A DNA stretch of 64,000 bases from Primula veris (GCA_963682055.1 OY821751.1:5890001-5954000), one strand, 5' to 3'. Counted from the first letter of the stretch, positions 12,169-22,372 are shown. Numbers and translations are program-made. Notes: generated from the letters alone by a model not told the origin.

Positions 12169-13441
12169 GCCTCTGTTTGTTTTGTAGTAAAATATTTACG
12201 GAGGGAAAATATTTTTCGGGTAAAGTTTTACCGTGCAAACTTTTGTTTGCATTTTATTTACAGGTGTTTGGTGCGTCAAAGGTTTCCCATGGGAATTCTA
12301 TTGAAATTCAAAAATCTATTAGTTATTTAAATTAGACAAATTCGATGCATAAATAAATAAACATTGTTCATACTTTAAACAAAATATTTTAAGATTAAAA
12401 ACATCAAAAATTAACTAAAAGTCACAAAAATTAACTAAAAGTCACAAAAATGAATAAGTTTGTGAAAGTTTAAAAACATTAGTGATTAAAATCACAATTA
12501 TTTTGACGGGAAAAAAGCTAAAAGTTCGTCTACTTTTCTGAAAGGAACTTCGTCAACATGTATATGAAACTTAACCTGAACACATATTTTATTTCATATA
12601 CGTCACTTATAATAACTTATAAATTTTCAACATATAAACTCATAAAATTATAAGTATAGAAGATATTATTGACTTTTTTTAGCTTTTTCAAATTTTCTTA
12701 GGTTTTTTAGATTTTTCGGAATTTTTTGTTTTATTTTTTTCCATTTTTTTGTTATTTTTTAGAATTTTTCCTATTTATTTATATTTTTATTGGTTAATTA
12801 GATTTTAGCTTTTTCAAATTTTCTTGGGTTTTTTAGATTTTTCGGAATTTTTTGTTTTATTTTTTCCATTTTTTTGTTATTTTTTAGATTTTTTCCTATT
12901 TATTTATATTTTTATTGGTTAATTATATTTTTGCTTTTTCAAATTTTCTTGGGTTTTTTAGATTTTTCGGAATTTTTTGTTTTATTTTTTTCCATTTTTT
13001 TGTTATTTTTTAGATTTTTTCCTATTTATTTATATTTTTATTGGTTAATTAGATTTTAGCTTTTTCAAATTTTCTTGGGTCTTTTAGATTTTTCGGATTT
13101 TTTTTAAATTTTTTTCCATTTTTGTTATTTTTTTAAATTTTTCGTGTTTTTTCATATTTTTATTGGTTAGTAGATGGAATTTAACTAATTATTAAATAAT
13201 TTTGAAAGAATAGACCTATAATTAATAATAGTTATAATACTGGTATTAGAAAGAATATAGAGAGAGGCTCCGTAAACCGTTTACAACTTTATTTGCGGGG
13301 TAATCGTTTCTCCCAATTTTAGTGGATATGTGGGAAAAGTTTTTCCAAAAAAAATGTTTTACGTTAAACCAATCACCCGGAAAATCTATTTTACCCGTAA
13401 ATGTTTGTTTACCCCCATTTTACAACAAAACAAACAGAGCC
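12169..13441. mobile_element. Harbinger/Tourist-like element nested in an older repeat
   Basis: Terminal inverted repeats of about 25 bp match at 23 positions (GCCTCTGTTTGTTTTG left; its inverse GGCTCTGTTTGTTTTG right). They are flanked by TAA on both sides (12166-12168 and 13442-13444), the PIF/Harbinger target site. There is no transposase. The flanking sequence joins exactly at TAA in a related copy at 42758-42910 that lacks the insertion, which confirms both boundaries. Most of the interior is T-rich tandem repeat. Confidence 0.88.
12679..13170. repeat. T-rich tandem repeat, period about 126 bp
   Basis: Roughly four copies of a unit starting AGCTTTTTCAAATTTTCTT begin at about 12680, 12807, 12932 and 13058, the last one degraded. 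They lie inside the Harbinger-like element. An open frame running across part of them is low-complexity and not considered coding. Confidence 0.85.
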
Positions 13442-13579
13442 TAAATAACTCATAAGTTTTATCGTATTTAAAGTAAAAAGTACACTTTTATAACTTATAA
13501 TGAAACGTTTTGGTTTATACAAATTATCAGCTTTTTTATAAATTTATCTATCACAACTATACAACTCATATTTTTGTTA

Positions 13580-14440
13580 TTTTATTAATTTATAATGTGA
13601 AAAGTACAAATGAATGAGAGACAATAAGAGAAAAGTAAGAGAGATAAATTATTATTTTAATTATAATAGAACATGTTGATCTCTTATATTTGATAAATAT
13701 TTGAGTTCATTTTAAGATAATGGATAAGTAAATTGAATAAAGTTTGATTCTATTCATATAGATTATGTAAATATTGAGATTCCATAAATATTCCATTCCA
13801 AAAATAGAAAGTTCGAAACAATTGAGATTTTTTTTTGAAATTGGATGCAGTTACTAATTCATTATATGTACAGTGAAAACTTCATTCTCGATTGTTCATA
13901 TTAATATATTATGCGCCTCTCCATCTAGCATTGGGGAGGCCTCATACAATAAATATCCTACTCTATCCTATCTTTTGTTTCATTTTTTCTTGACCAATTA
14001 CAAAAACTTTTTTGATTATGGATCTGCTGCCAGAAATTCAATGCGTAATCTAAGCATTCAATGTGTATTCCTGAATAATCTTATTTTTCAATTATTCAAC
14101 CATTTCATTTTACCAAGTTGTTAAATACAAATATAAAAATATGAGTATATGAACATAGAAATGAGTAGATGGAATAGCTACAGTAACTTTCTTCAATACG
14201 TAAGATGAAACTTACTTTTGATAAGTAAGATAAAATGAGTTTACTTTTGATAAAAGTAAAGTTTTTAGTAGTACAACCAAACACCATTATTGTTTCCATA
14301 CTTATAAGTAAAATTAAGTAAAATATAGATGTATACCAAACAAGGCCAATATATTTGGCTTTGTAAAAGCTGAAATGACACCGTTGCAGGCACCAGTGCC
14401 ACACCCACGTTCAAGATCATATGTAACTACTAACTATACC
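13580..14440. other. AT-rich intergenic DNA before the Tat element
   Basis: No supported gene. Around 14200-14300 there are several repeats of 'acttttgataa', perhaps from another short transposon whose ends I cannot define. Confidence 0.3.
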
Positions 14441-15008
14441 TGATAAAGCTATAACTTTGGTCGGTTGCGTTAGCTTTTTCAACAATGATATAATGGTAAA
14501 TCAATCGTGAATAAAGGACACTTTCTGATCTTTATTATTGCTCGGATTATTGTCCTTTTTCGGACTATTACATTTGCTCGGATTAGTATTTCGGTTTTAC
14601 AATTGTGCTCGATATGACTATTTAATCTCTCGTCTTGATCTTTCTCCCCTTTTATTCGGTGCTCGGCTGTCTTTTCTCGGTTTATTCCTCGAAGTGATAT
14701 GCTTTGGTTAATTTCTCTCTTTTCTTAACTTCTCTCTATATTTTTTGGATAGATTTTCTGGTCCTTTTCTAGGAGGGGTAGTTGGCTATTTATAGGCAAC
14801 TGCGCCTTCTAGGATATTGACAAATGTCTTCATCCTAGGGATTTTTCAGACATGGGTCCCCATTTGATTGGACTTGGGCTTTTGGTAGTAACACCTCAAT
14901 TTCTATAAAAAGTATGAGATGACCCATTTAAGTGTTGGATACCCATTTATAAAGTGGGTTGATTATTACCCGAATAAAATATTCGGGTCTAATTTTTATG
15001 TTCTATCA
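14441..15008 (-). repeat. 3' LTR of the Tat element
   Basis: 568 bp, TGATAAAG to TTCTATCA, with short inverted termini (TGATA/TATCA). It matches 30337-30888. It carries an extra 16-base stretch near 14500 that the other LTR lacks. On the minus strand a TATAAATAG box lies at about 14785. Confidence 0.95.
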
Positions 15009-15026
15009 AGTGCTCCCTGACTTCCT
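15009..15026 (-). promoter_or_regulatory. Candidate polypurine tract
   Basis: On the minus strand GAGGAAGTCAGGGAGCA directly precedes the 3' LTR (with two further bases), the position where plus-strand DNA priming occurs. It is purine-rich but interrupted, so the call is moderate. Confidence 0.45.
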
Positions 15027-15191
15027 CGGCGTGGTTTCCATGTCGGGGGAGTCATGTTTGGTTTGTCGATAACGTTACTTCGGTCTTGTCCTTCCCAATG
15101 CTTTATCGAGAAACGCAATAGACTTATGACGGTTCCCAGGGGGGCACATTTAATGTTTCCTATCCTAATATCTTTCTTCGAGAAAAAATCC

Positions 15192-15197
15192 TATAAA
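15192..15197 (+). promoter_or_regulatory. TATA box of antisense gene A
   Basis: TATAAA followed by GGGG, 61 bases before the ATG at 15253. Gene B has an almost identical TATAAAAGGGG arrangement 57 bases before its ATG, which supports both. Confidence 0.6.
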
Positions 15198-15252
15198 GGG
15201 GTGTGCTCCCTCCATACTTAGACATTTTACTTACTAATTTGCTCGTGACATA

Positions 15253-15573
15253 ATGGCTTCTTCAGGTTCTACTGGTGAGAGCTCCTTTAATTATATTTCA
15301 TATTTAGAAACGGAAATCAAGAAATCTCGTACCGCGAATAAGAAACTCGTGGCCAAGGTTTCAGACTACAAGAAAAGGTTGTCTAACATGGATTCTGATC
15401 ATCATGTGACGATGGCCGATCGGGATTGGGCCTATGAGCATATAAAGAAGCTCGAGGCTAATCTGGCCAAGCAGAAGGCAACAAAAAGGGCCTATAAGCT
15501 TGCCTTAAAGGAGTTGCATGCTCGGTCTAAACCGAGTTCGGATGATGATGAAGAAAGCTCTTCCTCGAAATAA
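15253..15573 (+). CDS. Antisense gene A: 106-residue coiled-coil protein
   Basis: Uninterrupted from ATG (15253) to TAA. It runs opposite to gag-pol within the 3' region of the Tat element. Residues about 15-90 are rich in Glu, Lys, Leu and Ala with heptad spacing, predicting a coiled coil. The tail is acidic and serine-rich (SSDDDEESSSS). Its segment KRAYKLALKELHARSK is matched in gene B by KRAYKLALKEVYARSK, so A and B are paralogues. A TATA box lies upstream and an AATAAA (15653-15658) about 80 bases downstream, so it looks like an independent transcription unit. I recognise no characterised family and assign no function. Confidence 0.6.
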   Translation: MASSGSTGESSFNYISYLETEIKKSRTANKKLVAKVSDYKKRLSNMDSDHHVTMADRDWAYEHIKKLEANLAKQKATKRAYKLALKELHARSKPSSDDDEESSSSK

Positions 15574-15819
15574 TTAGTCTTTTGTAATTTCTGTCGTAAT
15601 TTCTCTTGAATGGGGAGTCTTCTCCTCAGTTGTAATCGAAGTTTTTGAATTTAATAAAATATTTCCCTTTCCTTGTTCTTGTCTGTTTATCTTCTTGATG
15701 TCTTTTTGGATGACTTTAATTGGATTTGGAACTGTGGTTAATTCGCCGTAAATGCTCTTGGGAAGTTCAAGAGGTTGTATTTATTCGAGATGACCTTTGA
15801 TCTACTCCTTGTTTCTTCT

Positions 15820-15827
15820 TATAAAAG
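15820..15827 (+). promoter_or_regulatory. TATA box of antisense gene B
   Basis: TATAAAAG followed by GGG, 57 bases before the ATG at 15877. Confidence 0.6.
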
Positions 15828-15876
15828 GGGACTGTCCCAGTATTCTTTATGCAGTTCACTCTTTATTAAAGAACAA

Positions 15877-16199
15877 ATGGCTTCTTCTCTTGAAAACTAT
15901 GGTGACAACCTTTCTGAATACGTTGCCCGTCTGGAAGAGGAAGTTCAGAAGGTGCGTTATCTCGAGAAGAGGGTTGCCCGGCTGTCGGTGGAAGCTCGTC
16001 GGGCCGATTGGATGCCCTAGAGAAGGAGCACCAGAGGTCTTTGCTCGACAGTATTCGTGCTCGTGCCCGGATCAAAGAGCTCGAGGCCTCCAGAGATAGG
16101 CAGCTTGCTTCCAAGAGGGCTTACAAATTGGCCCTTAAGGAAGTGTATGCTCGGTCGAAAAGGAAGCCTAATGACGAAGCGGGCCCTTCTATGAAATGA
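15877..16199 (+). pseudogene. Antisense gene B: coiled-coil paralogue of A, frameshifted
   Basis: It begins MASSLENYGDNLSEYVARLE and reaches a stop at 16018-16020. From about 16005 the next frame continues without stop to 16199 and ends with KRAYKLALKEVYARSKRK, the segment shared with gene A. A single-base indel near 16005 therefore broke this copy; intact it would be about 107 residues, like A. It is Glu/Arg/Leu-rich throughout, predicting a coiled coil. AATAAA occurs at about 16260. Gene A starts MASS as well, strengthening the paralogy. Confidence 0.6.
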
Positions 16200-16748
16200 T
16201 TTTATTGTTTTCATTGTATTTTCTCTTTGTGCTTCTTCCGTAACGAAGTATCAACCAATCAATAAAGATTTCTTTTTCTTGTTTATATCTGAATTACTTT
16301 CCCAATGCAATTTATTTTGACTGCGCACGCTTGTGGCCTCATTAATGCTTTTCTTGGGCCTTGCGTTTGATCTTATCCATTGGACCTTCTTACTCTTTAT
16401 ATCTAGGGACCAATAGGATTTCTTGAGCCTTGTGCATAAAAAATCTTATTCACCAGAGTTTTCTTGAGCTTTGTGCAAAAGATCTGGGATATTTATTTGA
16501 ACCGCTGCCCTTCCCAAAAATGACGCGTGTTACGATGCCATTATTACTTACCCTCTTTAAATATTGGTAAGAATCCAAGCATTTTGCGAACAAGAGTGGC
16601 TTTTAATTACTCACGCTTTTTTAGAACCTTTTGAGAATCCAAACGTTTTTTTTTTTCTTGAACAGGCACATCTTTTAATTGCCGTCGCTTCTTAGTACCC
16701 ATTGGCGAACGGTTGCGACTCTCAATACCAGCCCTCATCTAATTGATC

Positions 16749-16756
16749 TATAAATA
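16749..16756 (+). promoter_or_regulatory. TATA box of antisense gene C
   Basis: TATAAATA, 92 bases before the preferred ATG at 16841. An in-frame ATG at 16769 is only 20 bases from the box, inside the region before any expected transcription start, so the later ATG is chosen. Confidence 0.5.
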
Positions 16757-16840
16757 ACTGCTTACAGCATGGTTACATCCACAATCCTCATCATATTATT
16801 TTCCCCCATATATAGACCCTCATCTTATAATTTCCCTAAG

Positions 16841-17134
16841 ATGTCTGGTCCTTTCACCCAATCAGCATTAGCTTTGCAAGTGGAGGCCTTTGAAGCCTCC
16901 TATAACCATGTACAAAGGCTGTTGAGGGATGCCGAGGAGGAATTGAAGGTGATGCGTTATCACCATACCGAGATGGTTCGGGAATTAACTTGGCTAAGAT
17001 CCGAACTGGCTTACTGCCGACGTGCTCGTCAGGCTCTAGTCGAAGAGAATGAGATGCTAAGGGGGAACCCGACACTGAGGGACAGGGATGTCTCTGCCGG
17101 GCCCTCTCATCGATACCGATCGACTTCCCCCTAA
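16841..17134 (+). CDS. Antisense gene C: 97-residue coiled-coil protein
   Basis: It begins MSGPFTQSALALQVEAFEAS and ends in a basic, serine/proline-rich tail (GPSHRYRSTSP). The middle (about residues 12-75) has Leu/Val heptads with many Glu and Arg, predicting a coiled coil. It shares the MSG start and general build with gene D. The frame is open further upstream to 16769, but the TATA position argues for 16841. It is followed by a long pyrimidine-rich stretch and then a cluster of TGTAAT motifs that could serve as its 3' processing region. Function unknown. Confidence 0.55.
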   Translation: MSGPFTQSALALQVEAFEASYNHVQRLLRDAEEELKVMRYHHTEMVRELTWLRSELAYCRRARQALVEENEMLRGNPTLRDRDVSAGPSHRYRSTSP

Positions 17135-17640
17135 CCTTCCCCCTTCTTTTTTTCCTTTCTCTCTGCTTTTCCCCATCTTTTCCCATCTCTTTCTTTTTCT
17201 TCTTTTTATTTCTCAGTTTCCATCATTTCTTCCTCTTCCTCTCTTGTGTTTTTTTTATACTCTGTTTTCTCGTACTTTTTATTCTTTTCTTTTTCCCTTT
17301 CTTTTTTGTTTCATTGACTTCCTTTTTAGTTGTCTGTCTCCTTCATTTCTTTATCTTCTTCTCATCTGTTTTTCTTCTGTGCCTCCTCTTTCTTTTTCTT
17401 CATCTTCTCTCCCATCACTCTTTATCTTTTTTTTTTCTTTTTTTTTTGTGCACCACTACGATGTAACAATCAGCCCTGTGATCCAAAGGGTTTTGTGTTA
17501 CATTTAGGGTTGGTCATTTTTCTTTTTGACTCTTCTTTCTTATCACTTCTTCTTTTCTTGCACTCTTCTTTTCCTCTTCTTGCTTTTCCTTTCTCTTTCT
17601 TCTTACTTTTTCTTTTTGGCGTCTCCTGCTCACTTGGTCA
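17135..17640 (+). repeat. Pyrimidine-rich tract of about 500 bp
   Basis: Almost entirely C and T on the plus strand (TTTCTTTTTCTTC-type), so nearly pure purine in the element's own RNA sense. The reading frames in it are low-complexity Phe/Leu/Ser artefacts. It separates antisense genes C and D. Confidence 0.85.
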
Positions 17641-17689
17641 GCTGATATAGTTGATCCTTTGCCTGATCTTCTGTACTAGCTCTTCTCGG

Positions 17690-17825
17690 ATGTAATAGAT
17701 ATTTTCAGATGTAATAGGTTTTCTTTTCGGATGTAATAGGTTTTTGTCTCGGATGTAATAGACCTTGATGTAACAGACCTCGATGTAATATTGTCTTTTG
17801 ATGTAATGAACAATGATGTATTCCA
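17690..17825 (+). repeat. Cluster of GATGTAATA motifs
   Basis: GATGTAAT or close variants (GATGTAAC, GATGTATT) occur about eight times within 135 bases, often preceded by TCG or TCA, and end beside AATGAA. TGTAA is a known plant far-upstream polyadenylation motif, so this may be a 3'-end signal for antisense gene C; that role is inference. Confidence 0.7.
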
Positions 17826-18066
17826 TCTTCATTAATGAAAAGTATTTTTGCCCTTTTATTTTTGCATTTATTTTTATATTGTACCTGTGGTTTATTGTTT
17901 GTCTGGAATCTAGATCTTTGAATATCTCGTCTTTATTTCTTCTGCACTGTAGTCTCAGATGTCAGTAGATGTCCCCATCACTGTCAAACATATGTGCATG
18001 CTCCCTAGTAGGTCAGGAAATGTGCAATTTCCCAAGCAAGGTCATAAAATATCATACTCTCCGTTC

Positions 18067-18074
18067 TATAAGTA
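18067..18074 (+). promoter_or_regulatory. TATA-like box of antisense gene D
   Basis: TATAAGTA, 103 bases before the ATG at 18170. Weaker than the boxes of A, B and E. Confidence 0.4.
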
Positions 18075-18169
18075 CTTCTCTTTTCTTTGGTAGTTTATCA
18101 TCTCTTTTTTCTTTTTGCTTCTCTCTTCCTCAGCCCTTTATTTTCTTCCGTACTAAACAATTTCCCAGA

Positions 18170-18649
18170 ATGTCTGGACATGTGGTGAGATATCATGCTC
18201 AGATGAAGGGCTTGGACACTGAGGTATCTCGGGTCCGCCGTCGGATGGCAAGGCTTGAGAAAGAGTATGGCGTTTTGGCCTTGAGCTTGTTCGGCTCTTA
18301 TCCCGAAGAGACGGTGAAGTGGACCGAGATCTCGGCACTGAGTCGCCAGCTCGATCACTTGTTGCTACAGAGAAACCATATGGCCAACTCCTGGTATGAT
18401 GCCGAGGAAATTTGGGACCATTCTCAAGATGAGTTTGACAACTCTCCTCAAGGCCTAGCTAGCATAATGGTAAAGAATGCTCGGCTCGTGGAGCGCGTCA
18501 GGGTTCTTACTACGGAAAACAACAGGCTCTCCTCGGAAAATGACGATTTGGTCGCCATGAACGATTCCTACCAAGCTCGGTTGAATTGTTCTGCTCGTTT
18601 TGCTTTCTCTCGGTCTGGCAGTTCGGTTTTTCCACCCATTGATCCTTAG
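18170..18649 (+). CDS. Antisense gene D: 159-residue coiled-coil protein
   Basis: It begins MSGHVVRYHAQMKGLDTEVS. The frame is open upstream to 17969, but that part has unlikely composition and lies before the TATA-like box, so the ATG at 18170 is preferred. Two coiled-coil stretches are likely: roughly residues 10-40 (VSRVRRRMARLEKEYG) and 100-140 (NARLVERVRVLTTENNRLSS). Between them is a Trp-containing region (NSWYDAEEIWDHSQDEFD). The C-terminus is Ser/Phe/Pro-rich. It shares its MSG start with gene C. Function unknown. Confidence 0.55.
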   Translation: MSGHVVRYHAQMKGLDTEVSRVRRRMARLEKEYGVLALSLFGSYPEETVKWTEISALSRQLDHLLLQRNHMANSWYDAEEIWDHSQDEFDNSPQGLASIMVKNARLVERVRVLTTENNRLSSENDDLVAMNDSYQARLNCSARFAFSRSGSSVFPPIDP

Positions 18650-18792
18650 ATTGGGCTGGTTTTCTTATGTATTTCCCCTTTTGCCATTTGTGTTTTATCT
18701 TCTGTATTTGATGAATCAGTTGTATCTTTTCGTATCTCGTGCCTGTCTTGTGAACCATTGTAACGCTTCGTACTTTGTGCCTTTTGATTCTC

Positions 18793-18798
18793 TATAAA
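18793..18798 (+). promoter_or_regulatory. TATA box of antisense gene E
   Basis: TATAAA, 77 bases before the ATG at 18870. The ATG at 18798 overlaps this box and is therefore not a credible start. Confidence 0.55.
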
Positions 18799-18869
18799 TG
18801 CTCCCTATTGCCTGTATCTCATTACCAATTTCTACCTCTCTCTTGTTTTATAATTTGCTTTTGCGTGAG

Positions 18870-19232
18870 ATGGCTCCCATCACTAGGTCTGCCTCCAAAA
18901 AGAAAGCCCTTATGGAAGAGGAGTCTACCTTTTTGCTACCTCGTCCCCCTGGCTTTGGGGAGGAGGATTTGACTCCTCTTCAACTAAAAGAAATTGAGAT
19001 GTCATGGCTGAAACATGATCTCATGTGTGCTCGGACTGAAGCGAGGAGGTTTAAACAATATTGGGACGAGGAGGGCACTGCTCGTTTCAAGGCCGAGCAA
19101 AAATGCGAGTCTTAGTCTTACGCCTTGAAACAGGTTGAGATGGCGATTTCTCGTTTGGTTAGGGAGAAGGAGCGTCTGGAGGAACTTTTGGCGAAGAGGG
19201 ATGTTGTTATGGGGGATAGTTCGAAAAAGTAG
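18870..19232 (+). pseudogene. Antisense gene E: coiled-coil protein with one nonsense codon
   Basis: It starts MAPITRSASKKKALMEEEST, with a Pro-rich stretch (LLPRPPGFGEEDLTPLQLKE) then a Glu/Arg/Leu-rich coiled-coil region. A TAG at 19113-19115 interrupts it after 81 residues. The same frame then continues for 38 more codons of the same coiled-coil character (VEMAISRLVREKERLEELL) to TAG at 19230-19232. AATAAA lies at 19288-19293. The intact form would be about 119-120 residues. No known family recognised. Confidence 0.55.
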
Positions 19233-19933
19233 GATGGGTGTATTTTCTTTTTCTGTTGTATTGTTTGTGTTTCCCCCTTTGTGGATGAATAAAACTTGTC
19301 TTGCACTTGATTCTGTCCTATTTTATTTCCTGTTTGCTTCTCTTTTATGTTTCTGAGCATACACCGAACAATATGCCCGGTTATCCCCCCGGAGAGCGTT
19401 GTTAGACTTGATGCTCCCTGCCATCAAGCTAGAAACGGTCTTCGTCCACCTTGTTCGGTGTTCCCTTTTGGTAAGGATTGGTTGAGAGTCGAGGAACTTT
19501 AATCGGGGGATATTCTCGGTGTGATAGTAGTGGTAGCGTATGTGGGAAGCTTTTCGTGGTAGGGTCCACTGGCCGTTTATTTAGGTCTAATGATGTGAAC
19601 TGCCTTGGGTAGTGGGATACGCGCTGACGTGGCGAAATCTGGAGCGTTTATATGTTAAAAAGAGCAGCGGTTGTTGACTTTTGTATGGTTGGAAAAAAGG
19701 TAAACCTCTGTTACACGAAAGGACGGTTATTATTTTATTCCTTTTGTGACTCCACTCCTTTCTATTGTGCCAAGTAACCCTGTTTATTTTTATCACAGAA
19801 TTTGCTGAAGAAAATATCTCTCTCTCTCTAAAGCATATTCTTCCCGCCAAAAAGGAAAAGAGTTTGGCCGCTTGATCTAGGGTTTCGTGGTTTTGTTGGA
19901 AGACTTGCTGCTGTTCGCGCTTGCTTGCTCATA

Positions 19934-21083
19934 ATGATTACTGTAAGTGATTTTTCGTTCTCCCCCCTTCCCTCTTTTTAGGAGTTGTATTTGATTTGTC
20001 GTTGTGGTCATAGGTGTGTCGTTGGTATATGGTTCAGATTGTCTATAGATGTCTGATGATTCTTATGTAATGTGTGTGTGTGTGGGGGGGGGGGGTGGTG
20101 GTTCTCGTTCTATTGATGTGGTTCTGGTTTGTGTATTTGGTTAGTATATTGATGGACTTTTGATGATCTTTGGATAGGAAATTTTGACCCAAAGTGTGGC
20201 CCAAGTTGGCACATTCGTGGAAAAGGATTTTAAAGAGCTCGCCGGAATACCCGACAACGTACATATTCGGCTTCCTATTTCTGACGAGGAGGTGCTGGGA
20301 TTTGTTCCTGCCGGCGAGGTAGCTGTGCGTTCGTCGGCATTCTTTACTGGGGGTCTTCGACTTCCTTTTACAAATTGGGTGGCCTCGTTCTTTGAGACCG
20401 TCCAAATTGCTCCGGCCCAACTGGCCCTAAATGGTTACCATACTCTGAATGGTATCCAAAGGCTATCGGAGTTGTCCGGAATACCGATTGAACTGAAGGA
20501 CGTCTTTGGAGTCTATAGTTTGAGCTTTGAGCGTCGCAGCTCGTATTTGAAGACTCTGCGTGCCTTTTGCCGGCTCGTTATCGGTTTGCCGGATACCAAC
20601 AAAGAGCGTAATCTTGGTATTGTAATTGCTTCCGGTGCATGGGGTTGTGCGGGACACCAGATTCCTGGACCGGCTACCAATGCTCCCATTATGCCAGACC
20701 TCGGCGCTCCCAATGTAGAGGCTCTGTTAGCTCTTTGGAAATGGTGGGGGCCTGGACCTACGCCGGATCCTGCGAGTCGTACTGCTCCCATGATGCTCGG
20801 TTACCCTATGGGGTCGGTGACCAAGGGGAATCCTGCACCCGAGATCCCCAAAGAGCCCGAGGAGGAATTCTTAAAGGTGGTCCGGGCTCGATGTGCTACT
20901 CGGCTTGGGAAAAAAGCCGTTCGTTCTAAGCGTCGTGCATCTGACCCTGTCGTTGAAACAACGAAGAGGGCTAGGGGAACCGATACATCGGTTACCGAGG
21001 AAGATGCTAACGTTGGCTCGGGCGAGGGGGTGTTTGCTGCTTCCCAAGGGGATACCGCCGAGGATGCCTCTGCGCCGGGCGAG
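19934..21083 (+). CDS. Antisense gene F, 5' part: 'putative gypsy type transposon' domain
   Basis: A tiny first exon (ATG ATT ACT, 19934-19942) with a GTAAGT donor splices in phase to an acceptor before 20178. The second exon is open to a GAG|GTATGT donor after 21083. The protein has about 300 residues here. Its first half (GVYSLSFERRSSYL, VASFFETVQIAPAQLALNGY) resembles the plant 'putative gypsy type transposon' (Transposase_28) domain, commonly found on the antisense strand of Tat elements. The second half is Pro-rich then basic (LGKKAVRSKRRASDP), a possible nuclear signal, and acidic at the end. The domain match is from memory of the family pattern. The downstream exon connection is not fully resolved. 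Confidence 0.6.
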
Positions 21084-21173
21084 GTATGTGTATATGTATT
21101 ATGATTTTCTTGTCTTTTGGTTGTTTGTCATTTTGTTCGCTAGTGCTTTGCTTTATTAGTCATCTTGTTTCAG

Positions 21174-21295
21174 CTACTGACTTCTCCATTGGTTACCCTC
21201 GCTCTATGTCGGCCCCGTCCACTCCTCGACCGGATGCTACTGTTGTTCCCCCACCAGTATCTCCTCAGGTGGAACCTTGACTATCTTTCTAGCAG

Positions 21296-21334
<39 letters not shown>

Positions 21335-22073
21335 TTTTGGTCTCTTGTGTATCTAGAAACAGATTCTTTTGGGGAAGTGATAATATAGGTGCTGTGGTTT
21401 CTTTCTGTTGGGCTTTCTTGGGTTAATTTCTTTTGATGGTCGTCATATTTTGAAGGATGTGAAAACAAAATATTGCCAGGTACCAAATAACCCCCTTGCC
21501 ATGGTGGTCTGGACCTCGCCTGGTCGTAGTGTAGGTGACGTAATGGAAGATTTGGAAAGATCTAACGCGTCCCTGACCGCGAAATTGACTTGTGCTTATC
21601 AGGAAATCGAGGGTCTGAATATTCATATTTCCAACTTGGCGATCCGGCTACGTGATTTGGGAGAGAAATTTAGTAAAAAGACCGCCCATTATACGACAAA
21701 TAAGGGTAAAGCAAAGGAACTTCTCGGTGCCCTACGACGTTCTCGTGATGAAGCCCGAGGTCGTGTGACGAGCTTGAGCTTGGTCCTTGGGGCCGTTTTT
21801 GAGGACGCGGATCTGCTGCTATCCTTTGCCAAAGCGTATTGGGCCCGAGCTCGCGCCTTAGAGGTGCTGGAGCATATAAAAGGAATGAGTGGTGTGTCCC
21901 GGGCAGAGCGCATGGTGGATGCGAAGGCCGGGGTAACTGAAACCACTGTTGCCTTGAACCGAATCGAGGCGGTCATTCGTGAGCGTTTGGGGACGCAAAT
22001 TAATTCATTGCGAGATATTCATTTTGCCGATGTAGTAGAGACTTCGGCGTCTGTTGAGGGGTTGTCGGATTAA
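21174..22073 (+). CDS. Antisense gene F, middle part: Pro-rich linker and coiled coil
   Basis: An acceptor at 21173 (TTGTTTCAG) opens a short exon whose most protein-like frame reads SAPSTPRPDATVVPPPVSPQ and could join, at CAG|GTGGAA, to an exon beginning after the acceptor CCAG at about 21480. That frame does not follow in phase from the exon ending at 21083, so the join is uncertain. The later exon is open to TAA at 22071-22073. It encodes about 195 residues (NPLAMVVWTSPGRSVGDVME onward) dominated by a coiled coil, then helices (FAKAYWARARALEVLEHIKG). AATAAA overlaps the stop. A TA microsatellite and T-run at 21299-21339 lie in the putative intron. Confidence 0.45.
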
Positions 22074-22372
22074 TAAAATAGCTTGTTTTGTCGTTTTCTT
22101 TGTAGCTTGTATAAAAAATTCTCTTTTTTTTTTTTTTTTTGTAGCTTCTTTCTTTTTTTTCTTTTTTCCCTCTCTTTTTTTTTTTTTTTTATATTCATCT
22201 CTTCTCGTTCTTCTCCCCCCCTCTTTTTTTATAGGCACATGCTACTATGTCGCACTAGGCTGGTTCTCCATGCCTAGTTAACCCGGGGTTAGGACCTACT
22301 GGTGCTGCCCGGGACGAGGTCTCATCTGGTGCGGCTAGTGAGGTGCCTGACAGGTGGCCCTACATTGTTTTG

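Noticed and set aside
17088..17650. Phe/Leu/Ser-rich open frames resembling membrane proteins
   Set aside because: They are translations of a pyrimidine-rich tract; composition alone explains the hydrophobicity.
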